Shown here: positions 1-8,017 of the stretch, piece by piece | Position numbering within the stretch: position 1 is the first letter of the stretch | How the letters are laid out: every line of letters starts with the position of its first letter | Source: CAZCZZ01 sp964503335 | GTDB lineage: Bacteria; Verrucomicrobiota; Kiritimatiellia; CAIVKH01 | Direction: 5' to 3' | DNA length: 64,000 bases | Assembly (NCBI GenBank): GCA_964503335.1 | Contig: CAZCZZ010000007.1 | Coordinates: 1-64,000, forward strand | Notes under the pieces: generated by a model | Seen by the model: the letters and a program-made list of their open reading frames with translations, nothing else | Database searches by the model: none | Told to the model about the DNA's origin: nothing | Position numbers and translations under genes: made by a program

Positions 1-135
1 AGGATTGGGAACAAGGCGGACGCCTGCCCTCGGACTGCATTGGTAACCAAGTTGCCCTTCACTTGGTGACGCGGCTCGGGCTATGCCTCCGGGCCAAGCT
101 CGCTTCTATCAGTCAAATGGGGTATTAGCTCTGTT

Positions 136-2865
136 ATGAGGATGGTGAGCTATGCAGTCGGGGTTGTTGCCGCGTGGGGTGCTTTTTGTAGCGCGGCAAC
201 AGCGGTGGACCTGTTTGTGGACAGAGGTTCCACGAATCCAGTCGCTCCGTTTGCCTCCTTATCCACGGCGGCCACGAACATTTCAGCAGCGGTGACCGCA
301 GCAAGTCCGGGGGACCGGATTCTCATCGCTGCCGGTCTCTACACGCTCACGACACAGATTCAGGTCTCGGTGAGTATGACCCTTGAAGGGATACAAGGAG
401 CTACGAACACGGTGATCGATGCGGCGGGTGCCTACTACGGAATTTTCGGGACAGGTTCAAATATCGTCCTCAACCGGCTCACAGTAAAGAATGCCTCGAA
501 AAGCGGGATCTATTTTGGGAGCACGGCGACAGTGGAGGACTGTCGCGTGATCAACAATGGTTCGGCGGAGCAGCCAGGCGGGGGAATCCATGTATGTTGC
601 TACCCTGTGACGGTCCGACGAGCTGAAGTTGCACACAATGTTGGTAAACACGGCGGTGGATTGTACGGAGGCGGACTGCTGACCTTGGAGTACTCCGTCA
701 TTCATCACAACCGCGCCGATGCAGGCGGAGGAGTGTGGTCTTCCGAGGCGATCATTCGCAACTGCACGATATCAAGAAATGAGGCAAAAATTGGTGGAGG
801 AGGCTTTGGCTATCGCTTCAACGCGCGCAATAGCATCATCCGCGGGAATATCGCACAAACGGGGCCGGATGTGGTCTACAGGAGCGCTTCATCCGGTTTC
901 ACAAATGTCTGTGCGTTTCCTCTTCTCACCGGCCTGGACAACTTCACAGACGATCCTGCTTTCGCAGACGCTGACTCCGGCGACTTCTCCTTGCTGCCCG
1001 GTTCGCCGTGCATCAATGCGGGTTTGCGCAGTTCGTGGACGACGAGTGGCATAGACTTCGCTGGTTCTCCGGCCGAACTCTTCGGTCTCCCTGATCTTGG
1101 TGCAGTTGAGTTCTCCAACACAACCCTGCGAGCATCACTTAGGAGTGATGCGTTCCGCGTCTCCGGCGCCCGTCCTGTTGTATTCCGCGCTCTGGCAAGT
1201 GGGGCGTTGACGAACGGACTGACCTATTCCTGGGATTTGAACGGCGATGGCTCCGGCGACGCGTACGGAGCCGGCTTGTCGAGCATAACCCAGACATACG
1301 GATCTATTGGTTCCGCATTGATCACGGTGCTGGTGTCGAATTCAGCGGGCGAGACGTTCGCGTACGCGACGACAAATGCTTTTCGCATCGCACCCACTTC
1401 GCTTTATGCGGCAGTGACGGGCGGGCACGTGTGGCCATACACGAACTGGGTCACTGCCGCGACAAACCTTGTAGATGTGCTTCATGCCGCTGGCGATGGC
1501 TCTGTGGTGTATGTGTCTAACGGTGTCTTCCATACACATGAAACGCTCGTACTGTCGCAAGCCATCACCGTTCGGGGCGCGGGGATGGCGTCCAACACCG
1601 TCGTCGACGGTACGGGTACGGGTACGGTAATCGAGATTGCCCATGTAGGCGCGCGCGTTGAACAATTGACGCTTCGGGGCGGCGGCGGGCGGGAGGGAGG
1701 CGGTGTCTACTTTTCACGCGAAGGCGGCTTCTTGCGCGACTCGATTGTTGTGAGCAATAGTCTTTCGATGAGTAGCAACTCTGGGGGAGGCGGTATAATG
1801 TGCATGGCGGGTTCCTCTGTCAGCGGGTGCATCATTGCGCACAATTCGGCGGGACTGGGAGCGGGTGGCGGCATTGCGATGCATGGAGGGGGTGTCGTTT
1901 CGAACTGCGTCATATTTGGCAACGATCGGTGTGCGGTTTACTGCAGCGAAGGGGCGTGTCTCAATTCCATCCTCTTCAGCAACACGTATGCCTATGTCGA
2001 CAACGGATCAGCGTTCGCGGCGCCGGGCAACGGTCTACTGTCGGACTGCATCGTCCGTGATCATGAGGGGATTGCCGTTGCGCTCGGTTACGGAGGCGAG
2101 GCTGTCAACTGCCTGCTGTTGAGAAACGACATAGGAATAAAGTGCAATGTCATGGGCAAGATCCGCCACTGCACGGCCTCGGGCAATACGCAATACGGTT
2201 ACGTTGTGAGCGTGGGGACATTGCTGCAAAACAGCATCTCCTATCCCGAAGGGATTTCGGTCCACTGCAACTTGAATATATGTCCAACGGTGGAGGGATC
2301 GCTTATCCAAGTTGACCCCTCGTTCGTCAATGCGGCGGCAGAGGATTTCCGGCTTCTTCCCTCGTCTGCGGCAATCGATATCGGCAGCACGAATGCCAAC
2401 ATCAAATTCGATCGGATGGGGATTGCGCGGCCGCTTGACGGCGACAACGATGGCACATCACTTCCCGACGCCGGGGCCCACGAATATGTGCACCCGCTGG
2501 CCGACTCGGATGGTGATGGTCTGCTCGATACGAACGAGATTGCCATAGGATGGAACCCGGCGTGTTCCGGACAGACCTGTGTCGTGTCGGTGCCCGATCC
2601 CGATCCGGAGCCGACGAATCAACCACCCGCTGGCCCAACGATGAATGCTCCTCTCCGGGCGGACGAAGCCGGCGGGATTGTCATTCGCTGGGAAAGCGTG
2701 ACGGGTGAATTCTATAGCGTAGAGCGAACCGTGGAGCTGAAGGCTGTACCGTTCTCAGCCATAAGGAGCAACGTTCCCGGGCAGCATCCGTTAACCGCGA
2801 TAACCGACATGACTGCGACAGCGCAGGGCCCCTACTTCTACAGGGTGCTCAAAGAGGCTGAGTAA
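136..2865 (+). CDS. Secreted right-handed beta-helix protein with PKD-like domain
   Basis: A 909-residue exported protein. The N-terminus (about 1-23, ending SAATA) looks like a Sec signal peptide. Residues about 25-300 and 425-790 are two stretches of short Gly/Asn/Val repeats with many GGG and N-C motifs, typical of right-handed parallel beta-helices of the pectate-lyase fold. Between them (about 345-420) lies a PKD-like domain containing YSWDLNGDG. Near 795-815 a D-rich segment (DSDGDGLLDTNE) resembles a calcium-binding type 3 repeat. A Pro-rich linker then leads to a fibronectin-like end with FYRV, a tail I associate with PVC-phylum surface proteins. There is no transmembrane anchor. The role is likely an adhesin or polysaccharide-binding or lyase-like surface protein; no catalytic residues can be assigned. 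No Shine-Dalgarno precedes the ATG. An in-frame ATG two codons later (142) is an alternative start. Confidence 0.8.
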   Translation: MRMVSYAVGVVAAWGAFCSAATAVDLFVDRGSTNPVAPFASLSTAATNISAAVTAASPGDRILIAAGLYTLTTQIQVSVSMTLEGIQGATNTVIDAAGAYYGIFGTGSNIVLNRLTVKNASKSGIYFGSTATVEDCRVINNGSAEQPGGGIHVCCYPVTVRRAEVAHNVGKHGGGLYGGGLLTLEYSVIHHNRADAGGGVWSSEAIIRNCTISRNEAKIGGGGFGYRFNARNSIIRGNIAQTGPDVVYRSASSGFTNVCAFPLLTGLDNFTDDPAFADADSGDFSLLPGSPCINAGLRSSWTTSGIDFAGSPAELFGLPDLGAVEFSNTTLRASLRSDAFRVSGARPVVFRALASGALTNGLTYSWDLNGDGSGDAYGAGLSSITQTYGSIGSALITVLVSNSAGETFAYATTNAFRIAPTSLYAAVTGGHVWPYTNWVTAATNLVDVLHAAGDGSVVYVSNGVFHTHETLVLSQAITVRGAGMASNTVVDGTGTGTVIEIAHVGARVEQLTLRGGGGREGGGVYFSREGGFLRDSIVVSNSLSMSSNSGGGGIMCMAGSSVSGCIIAHNSAGLGAGGGIAMHGGGVVSNCVIFGNDRCAVYCSEGACLNSILFSNTYAYVDNGSAFAAPGNGLLSDCIVRDHEGIAVALGYGGEAVNCLLLRNDIGIKCNVMGKIRHCTASGNTQYGYVVSVGTLLQNSISYPEGISVHCNLNICPTVEGSLIQVDPSFVNAAAEDFRLLPSSAAIDIGSTNANIKFDRMGIARPLDGDNDGTSLPDAGAHEYVHPLADSDGDGLLDTNEIAIGWNPACSGQTCVVSVPDPDPEPTNQPPAGPTMNAPLRADEAGGIVIRWESVTGEFYSVERTVELKAVPFSAIRSNVPGQHPLTAITDMTATAQGPYFYRVLKEAE

Positions 2866-2933
2866 ACGGCTCGACGTCGCGGCGATCGTAAAATCACAGG
2901 GACGGATTCGCAGGCGTGCAGGCCTCACGTTGG

Positions 2934-2962
2934 TTGGACGCGACCCTGAATCTGCGTATAAT
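2934..2962 (+). promoter_or_regulatory. Sigma-70-type promoter of ctaA, probably leaderless
   Basis: TTGGAC (2934-2939), a 17-bp spacer and a perfect TATAAT (2957-2962). The ATG of ctaA at 2973 lies only 10 nt after the -10 box, where transcription would be expected to begin, and no Shine-Dalgarno is present. The -35 and -10 lie inside the longer possible ORF beginning at 2916, which argues against that upstream start. Confidence 0.65.
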
Positions 2963-2972
2963 ACGCGCCTTC

Positions 2973-3992
2973 ATGAATCCGAAACACAGGCCCGTTGTCC
3001 TCTGGCTCCAGTTCCTTTGCTTCGCGATCCTGGTGATGATTGCTATCGGAGGGATTACGCGGTTGACGGAGTCGGGGCTTTCCATCGTGAAGTGGGAACC
3101 GTTGATGGGGGCGTTGCCGCCTCTCAATGAGTCACAGTGGCAGGAGCGGTTTGCGCAGTACCAGGCCTATCCGGAGTATCGCGTCCTGAAGCCGGACATG
3201 ACGCTGGCGGAGTTCAAGGGGATCTTCTTCTGGGAGTATTTCCATCGGCTGTGGGGACGCTCCATCGGCATGTTCTTCTTTCTCCCGTTCGTCGGATTCC
3301 TGATCACCGGGCATGTGCGCGGGGCGCTGGCGGGACGGCTGTTCATCGCGTTCGTCCTTGGTGGCCTGCAAGGCGCGCTGGGTTGGTTCATGGTGAAAAG
3401 CGGGCTGGTGGACATACCGCGCGTCAGCCACTTCCGACTCGCAGCGCACCTGATATTGGCTATGGGACTCTTTGCGTATCTGTACTGGCTGGTGCTGGAT
3501 TTGAAGCGCGGCGACAGGACACCTGTGCCCGTATCACGCGGTCTGCGTGGATTCGCCTGGGCTTTGCTCGTTCTCGTAATCGTGCAAATCGCGTACGGTG
3601 CGTTCACCGCAGGCCTTGATGCGGGATATCAGTTCAATACGTTTCCGAAGATGATGGGACACTGGGTGCCGCCGGGTCTCGTCGCGCTGGACCCGGCGTG
3701 GCTCAGCTTTGTGAATCACCCCGCGGCGGTGCAGTTTGTACACCGTGGCCTCGGGTGGATTCTTGCGATAGCCGTGACCGTCTTCTGGTGGAATTCAAGG
3801 AGGCAGGGACTTCGCGGCGCGCCGGATTTCCTTCTTGGCGCAGTGGCCCTACAGTTCGTGCTCGGTGTCCTGACGATCGTGCTCCATGTGCCGATTGCGA
3901 TCGCGGTCGCGCATCAGGTTAACGCTTCGTTCGTCCTCGCGGCGTTGCTCGCGGTGTTGCATGGATCGGCCGTTCCTTCCGCTCGCGCTTAA
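2973..3992 (+). CDS. ctaA: Heme A synthase, COX15/CtaA family
   Basis: A 339-residue polytopic membrane protein that oxidises the C8 methyl of heme O to a formyl group, making heme A for cytochrome c oxidase. It opens with the family hallmark GGITRLTESGLSIVKWEP. Conserved heme-ligand or near-ligand histidines are visible in FFWEYFHRLWGR, VSHFRLAAHL, VQFVHRGLGW and AVAHQVN. The length and the long first periplasmic loop fit the type-2 (COX15-like) form found in alphaproteobacteria and mitochondria rather than the shorter Bacillus CtaA. The start at 2973 is chosen because a strong promoter overlaps the longer reading frame. The 3' end overlaps the convergent GFA-family gene by 74 bp. Its presence implies aerobic respiration with an aa3- or related oxidase; no oxidase subunits are in the window. 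Confidence 0.92.
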   Translation: MNPKHRPVVLWLQFLCFAILVMIAIGGITRLTESGLSIVKWEPLMGALPPLNESQWQERFAQYQAYPEYRVLKPDMTLAEFKGIFFWEYFHRLWGRSIGMFFFLPFVGFLITGHVRGALAGRLFIAFVLGGLQGALGWFMVKSGLVDIPRVSHFRLAAHLILAMGLFAYLYWLVLDLKRGDRTPVPVSRGLRGFAWALLVLVIVQIAYGAFTAGLDAGYQFNTFPKMMGHWVPPGLVALDPAWLSFVNHPAAVQFVHRGLGWILAIAVTVFWWNSRRQGLRGAPDFLLGAVALQFVLGVLTIVLHVPIAIAVAHQVNASFVLAALLAVLHGSAVPSARA

Positions 3993-4359
3993 GCCCATCG
4001 TCCAGCTTCACCCACTTCAGCTTGCTCATCGTCCACGTGTGATACGTGGGTGGGAAACGGTCCGCGTGATCGAGCGCCGTGATGGTGATGTCGAGGTTCC
4101 CGGGGTCCATCGTGGTCACAAAGACCATCTGGGTGCCGCAGGTTCCACAGAGGAATCGCCGGCCGTGGTGACTCGATCGAAACACCCCGGGCTTGCCCTT
4201 CGTCCAGGAAAACGCGGCCTTCGGGATGGTAGCCCATGTGACATGCGTTGCCCCGGTGGTTTTCCGGCAGGCGGTGCAGTGGCAAATGCCCACGTCATCG
4301 AGCTTCTTCAGCGCGACGCGGAAACGGATCCGGCCGCAAGCGCAACCCCCGGAGATCAT
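3919..4359 (-). CDS. GFA/CENP-V family zinc protein
   Basis: 146 residues with the Cys pattern of the glutathione-dependent formaldehyde-activating (GFA) fold: GGCACGRIRF near the N-terminus, CHCTACRK around residue 25-32 and CGTCG around 92-96. These coordinate zinc in known members. Most members are of unknown substrate, so a role in formaldehyde or thiol-adduct metabolism is only a family-based guess. The start codon is 1 bp from the hemB stop, so the two are almost certainly cotranscribed. The basic C-terminal tail (about the last 25 residues) lies in the stretch that overlaps the 3' end of the convergent ctaA. Confidence 0.82.
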   Translation of the reverse strand: MISGGCACGRIRFRVALKKLDDVGICHCTACRKTTGATHVTWATIPKAAFSWTKGKPGVFRSSHHGRRFLCGTCGTQMVFVTTMDPGNLDITITALDHADRFPPTYHTWTMSKLKWVKLDDGLKRERKERPIHATPRATPRGRTKR

Positions 4360-4360
4360 A

Positions 4361-5356
4361 TCAGGCTCCGAGATGTTCCGCGGCAGCGCGTGCGTAGTAG
4401 GTCAGGATCATATCGGCTCCGGCGCGTTTGATGGAGACGAGGGATTCCATCATGCATCGTTCCTCGTCGAGCCAGCCCATCTTGGCCGCAGCCTTGACCA
4501 TGGCGTATTCGCCGCTGACGTGATACGCGGCGACGGGGATCTTCACGGCATCGCGGACGGCCTTGATGATGTCGAGGTAGGCCAGCGCGGGTTTCACCAT
4601 GACGATATCGGCGCCTTCCTTCACATCGAGCAGCACTTCGCGAAGGGCCTCGCGCGCGTTCGCGGGATCCATCTGGTAGGTCTTCTTGTCGCCCTTCTTC
4701 GGCGCGGAATCGAGCGCATCGCGGAAGGGGCCGTAGAATGCCGAGCAGTATTTGGCGGAGTAGGCGAGGATACCGGTCTCGCTGTAGCCGGCCTCGTCGA
4801 GGCCGGATCGGATCGCGCCAATGCGGCCGTCCATCATGTCGGACGGCGCGACGATGTCGGCGCCCGCATCGGCCTGGCTTATGGACATGGCGACGAGGAT
4901 TTCGACGGTCACGTCATTCACGACGCGACCCTTGTCGTCGACAAACCCGTCGTGCCCGTCACTGGAGTAAGGATCCATCGCCACGTCGGTGATCACCGCA
5001 ATCTCCGGCACCGCATCCTTGATCGCCTTGATGGTCTGCTGCAGCAACCCGTCGGCATTGATGGACTCGCTCGCCACCTTGTCCTTGAGTCGGTTCGGAA
5101 GGGCCGGAAAGAGGGCGACCGCGGGAACGCCGAGCTTCAGGGCCGCCTTTGCCTCTTTGACGATCAAGTCACGGCTTAGCCGGAAACAATCCGGCATCGA
5201 CTTGATCGCCTCGCGTTTCTGGCGCCCCTCGCAAACGAAGAGCGGAAGAATCAAGTTTGAGGGCGAAAGAGTTGTCTCGCGGACGAGCGAACGAAGGGCC
5301 TCGGTGCGGCGATTCCGGCGGGGGCGTTGTGGCGATTTCAGAGTCACACCAAGCAT
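4361..5356 (-). CDS. hemB: Delta-aminolevulinic acid dehydratase (porphobilinogen synthase)
   Basis: 331 residues. It condenses two 5-aminolevulinate molecules to porphobilinogen in the cytoplasm, early in heme synthesis. Both Schiff-base lysines are visible: SAKYCSAFYGPFRDA and IVMVKPALAYLDII. The metal-binding stretch reads DVAMDPYSSDGHDG, with Asp residues replacing the cysteines of the zinc-dependent forms, so this is the magnesium-type enzyme. IVAPSDMMDGRIGAIR is the family signature. It is the first gene of a two-gene unit with the GFA protein. Heme genes ctaA and hemH flank it on the opposite strand, so the neighbourhood is a loose heme cluster. Confidence 0.95.
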   Translation of the reverse strand: MLGVTLKSPQRPRRNRRTEALRSLVRETTLSPSNLILPLFVCEGRQKREAIKSMPDCFRLSRDLIVKEAKAALKLGVPAVALFPALPNRLKDKVASESINADGLLQQTIKAIKDAVPEIAVITDVAMDPYSSDGHDGFVDDKGRVVNDVTVEILVAMSISQADAGADIVAPSDMMDGRIGAIRSGLDEAGYSETGILAYSAKYCSAFYGPFRDALDSAPKKGDKKTYQMDPANAREALREVLLDVKEGADIVMVKPALAYLDIIKAVRDAVKIPVAAYHVSGEYAMVKAAAKMGWLDEERCMMESLVSIKRAGADMILTYYARAAAEHLGA

Positions 5357-5379
5357 ATTTCCGCATTACGCCGGACGCG

Positions 5380-6252
5380 TCAATCACCAGCAGGAGATTG
5401 GGGTTGAGGATTGCGGGATGCGAGAACGCCCGATGCGATGATCAGGGCGCCGCCGGCGGCGAGGGACCAGGAGAGGGGTTCGCCCCAGACGGCCCAGCCG
5501 AAGAGGATGGCGAGGGGGACGGTGAGGTACTGGAAGATGCTGGCTTGTCCGGCGGGCAGCATGGAGTAGCCGCGGGTCAGGAGGATCTGCGACGCGGTGG
5601 CGCAGGCGCCCGTGAGGAGCAGGGGAATCCACTGGTGTGCCGTGGGTGTTTGCCATGTTACGGGCAGCGGGATCGCGGTCGCGATGGCGCCCCCGAGCGC
5701 GAAGAAGAAGGCGACGCGGCTCGCGGGCTCGGTGCTGGTGAGCTTGCGCACCGTGACGAGCGAGCCGGATGCGAAGATCGCGGAGGCCAGGGCGAAGACG
5801 GATCCGGCCGTGAGGAAGTCAGCGCCCGGGTGCCAGATGATGGCGACGCCGATAAGGCCGAGCACGGCGGCGATCGATATGACCGGCGACAGCGGCTCCT
5901 TCAGCCACACGCGTGCGATCAGGGGAATGAAGAGCGGCGACGTGAAGTTGAGCATCACGGCGGTCGCGAGGGGGAGCGTCTTCAGCGCCTGGAAGTAGCA
6001 GTACATCGCGCCGACGCCAAGGAGGCATCGCACCGCGTGGAGAGGCAGCCGATTCGTCCTGAACCCGGCGTCACGCGGCAGCAGCCACGGCAGCAGGATG
6101 AGCATTCCGAGGAGGTTGCGAAAGAACACCACGACGGTGGATGGAAGCGATTCGGTGGCCCATTTGATGGATGTGCCTGTAACCGCCATCATGGTCGCCG
6201 CGCAGCACATCGTGATGGCCCCGCGCAGGTGTTCTGTCTTTCGTTCACTCAT
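5380..6252 (-). CDS. EamA/DMT-superfamily transporter
   Basis: 290 residues with about ten hydrophobic segments arranged as two repeats of five, the usual EamA (drug/metabolite transporter) layout. The first repeat contains VVFFRNLLGMLILLPWLL and AVMLNFTSPLFIPLIA; the second contains GQASIFQYLTVPLAILFGW followed by GEPLSW, the typical conserved glutamate motif. Such proteins usually export amino acids, nucleosides or other small metabolites, but the substrate cannot be read from sequence. It is transcribed away from hemH with a 42-bp gap between start codons, and its stop lies 23 bp from the hemB start, so it may be the first gene of an EamA-hemB-GFA transcript. Confidence 0.85.
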   Translation of the reverse strand: MSERKTEHLRGAITMCCAATMMAVTGTSIKWATESLPSTVVVFFRNLLGMLILLPWLLPRDAGFRTNRLPLHAVRCLLGVGAMYCYFQALKTLPLATAVMLNFTSPLFIPLIARVWLKEPLSPVISIAAVLGLIGVAIIWHPGADFLTAGSVFALASAIFASGSLVTVRKLTSTEPASRVAFFFALGGAIATAIPLPVTWQTPTAHQWIPLLLTGACATASQILLTRGYSMLPAGQASIFQYLTVPLAILFGWAVWGEPLSWSLAAGGALIIASGVLASRNPQPQSPAGD

Positions 6253-6294
6253 CGCTTCAAACTTTTCCGTTCATACGGTACGTTCCCCGCAACC

Positions 6295-7317
6295 ATGAAC
6301 GATTCTGCCTACGACGCAATCCTTGTCATGTCCTTCGGCGGCCCCGAAGGCATGCCCGATGTCATGCCGTTCCTCGACAACGTGCTCCGCGGAAAAAACG
6401 TGCCCGACGCGAGGAAGCGCGAAGTCGCGCACCATTACGAGCGGTTCGACGGCGTTAGTCCCATCAATGCGCAGAATCGGGCGCTGCAAGTCGCTTTGCA
6501 GGACATCCTGGCCACGCATGGCATCCTGCTGCCGGTGTATCTCGGCAACCGGAATTGGGAGCCGTATGTCAGCGATGTCGTTCGCCAGATGCAACAGGAC
6601 GGTGTGAAGAAATTCCTCACCTTCGTGACGAGCGGGTTCAGTTGTTATTCGGGATGTCGTCAATACCGCGAGGATATCCAAAAGGCCCTGGAGCCGCTCG
6701 GCGCCGATGCCCCGAAGTCCGACAAGATTCGCGTGTATTATAACCACCCCGAGTTCATCGAAGTCACGCGGCAGCATTGGGTGCAAGCGCGCAACCGGCT
6801 TTCCGACGGCTTTCGCGACGGCGCCGTGACGCTCTTCACGGCGCACAGCATTCCCGGCGGTATGGCGGCAAATAGCGACTACGAGAAGCAGCTGAAAGAG
6901 GCGTCGCGCCTGACCGCAGAAGCTGCAGGAATCAAGAATTGGAAGCTTGTGTACCAGAGCCGGAGCGGACCTCCGACGCAGCCATGGCTGGAACCTGACG
7001 TAGGCGATTCGATCAAAGCCCTGCATGAAGAGGGCGTGCCCGCCGTGATCATTGTCCCGATCGGCTTCATCTCCGACCACATGGAGGTCCTCTACGACCT
7101 CGACCACGAGGCGAAGGAGCTCTGCCGCGAGCTCGGCATGCGCATGGTCCGTGCCGCGACGCCGGGTGTTCACCCGCGCTTCATCTCGATGATCGCCGAA
7201 CTCATTGCCGAACGCATCGACTCCAATATTCCGAAACGCGCGATCGGCAGCTACCCTCCGAACCACGACGTGTGTCCCGCGAATTGCTGTTTGTCGGGGA
7301 GACCGGGGTCGAAATAG
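6295..7317 (+). CDS. hemH: Ferrochelatase (proto- or coproporphyrin)
   Basis: 340 residues. It inserts Fe2+ into a porphyrin. The catalytic His is in FTAHSIP (His184) and the conserved acidic patch is in GFISDHMEVLYDLDHEA (Glu264). The segment TSGFSCYSGCRQYRED (about 112-127) resembles the coproporphyrin ferrochelatase signature. The C-terminus has a cluster Cys327-x3-Cys331-Cys332, and Cys117 and Cys121 lie internally, so an iron-sulfur cluster is possible as in several bacterial ferrochelatases, although the spacing differs from the one I remember for mycobacteria. The ATG at 6295 is chosen from homology; the frame is open far upstream by chance. A weak TTCAAA-17-TACGTT promoter ends 10 nt before the start. 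The stop codon belongs to a palindromic repeat. Confidence 0.93.
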   Translation: MNDSAYDAILVMSFGGPEGMPDVMPFLDNVLRGKNVPDARKREVAHHYERFDGVSPINAQNRALQVALQDILATHGILLPVYLGNRNWEPYVSDVVRQMQQDGVKKFLTFVTSGFSCYSGCRQYREDIQKALEPLGADAPKSDKIRVYYNHPEFIEVTRQHWVQARNRLSDGFRDGAVTLFTAHSIPGGMAANSDYEKQLKEASRLTAEAAGIKNWKLVYQSRSGPPTQPWLEPDVGDSIKALHEEGVPAVIIVPIGFISDHMEVLYDLDHEAKELCRELGMRMVRAATPGVHPRFISMIAELIAERIDSNIPKRAIGSYPPNHDVCPANCCLSGRPGSK

Positions 7318-7381
7318 GAGATAGGAGATTCGAGATGCGAGTCAGGACTCAAATCTCACATCTCGTATCTCGCATTTCGCC
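7315..7381. repeat. Palindromic repeat at the hemH 3' end
   Basis: Begins with the hemH stop (TAGGAGATAGGAGATTCGAG) and returns in inverted orientation with CATCTCGTATCTCGCATT. Closely related words occur inside rlmN (13451-13494) and between argD and argB (60973-61042). It fills most of the gap between convergent hemH and dcd and could form a hairpin, but it has no T-tract. Confidence 0.75.
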
Positions 7382-7386
7382 GCCTG

Positions 7387-7968
7387 TCACACGCGCGGCA
7401 GCGTGACTTCCTTCTTCTGGTTCTGATACTTGCCGCTGCGGGTGGCGTAGGTGGTTTCGCAGGGTTCGCCTTCGAAGAAGAGGAGTTGGACGATGCCTTC
7501 GCCGGCGTAGAGGCGGCAGTCGGCGTGGGAGGCGTTGGAGAACTCCAGGGTGAGGTAGCCCTTCCAGCCGGCTTCGGCGGGGGTGAGGTTGGCGATGCAG
7601 CCGACTCTTGCATACGTGCTTTTTCCGATGCAGAGGGCGGTGATGTTTTCCGGAATGTCGAGTCGCTCCATGGCGACGCCGAGACCATACGAATGCGCAG
7701 GCAGGACAAAGAAGGATCCGTGCTCGTCCTTGTGGAGGTCCACCTTTTCCACGTTGCGCGGGTTGAAGCTCTTCGGGTCCACGACGGTGCCGGGGACGTG
7801 GCGGAAGACGCGGAAATCCGATGGCGAGAGGCGGATATCGTACCCATAGCTGCTGAGACCGTAGGAGATCACATGGCGATCTTCGACACGGCGGACGAGT
7901 TCGGGGACGAAGGGTTTGATCATGCCCTTGCGGGCCTGTTGCGTAATCCATTTATCGTTCTTGAGCAT
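7387..7968 (-). CDS. dcd: dCTP deaminase
   Basis: 193 residues starting at MLKNDKW, the same length as the E. coli enzyme. It deaminates dCTP to dUTP for thymidylate synthesis. GKSTYARVGCIANLTPAEAGW corresponds to the conserved subunit-interface and active-site segment, followed by KGYLTLEFSN with the catalytic Glu. SSYGYDIRLS is the N-terminal family motif and GKYQNQKKE the C-terminal nucleotide-closing tail. Whether it is also bifunctional (dCTP to dUMP) cannot be decided by eye. The frame stays open upstream, but the start at 7968 fits the family. It is divergent from dctP, with 49 bp between starts, and convergent with hemH. Confidence 0.93.
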   Translation of the reverse strand: MLKNDKWITQQARKGMIKPFVPELVRRVEDRHVISYGLSSYGYDIRLSPSDFRVFRHVPGTVVDPKSFNPRNVEKVDLHKDEHGSFFVLPAHSYGLGVAMERLDIPENITALCIGKSTYARVGCIANLTPAEAGWKGYLTLEFSNASHADCRLYAGEGIVQLLFFEGEPCETTYATRSGKYQNQKKEVTLPRV

Positions 7969-8017
7969 GGCGGCGGGATACGTAGCATCTGCCCAGCTTT
8001 CAAACAAGCGAGGTGTG

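Noticed and set aside
42..55. GG-N10-GC sigma-54-like spacing upstream of the beta-helix gene
   Set aside because: TTGGTAACCAAGTTGCC lacks the TGGCA core, is part of a palindrome and lies about 80 bp from the start; likely chance.
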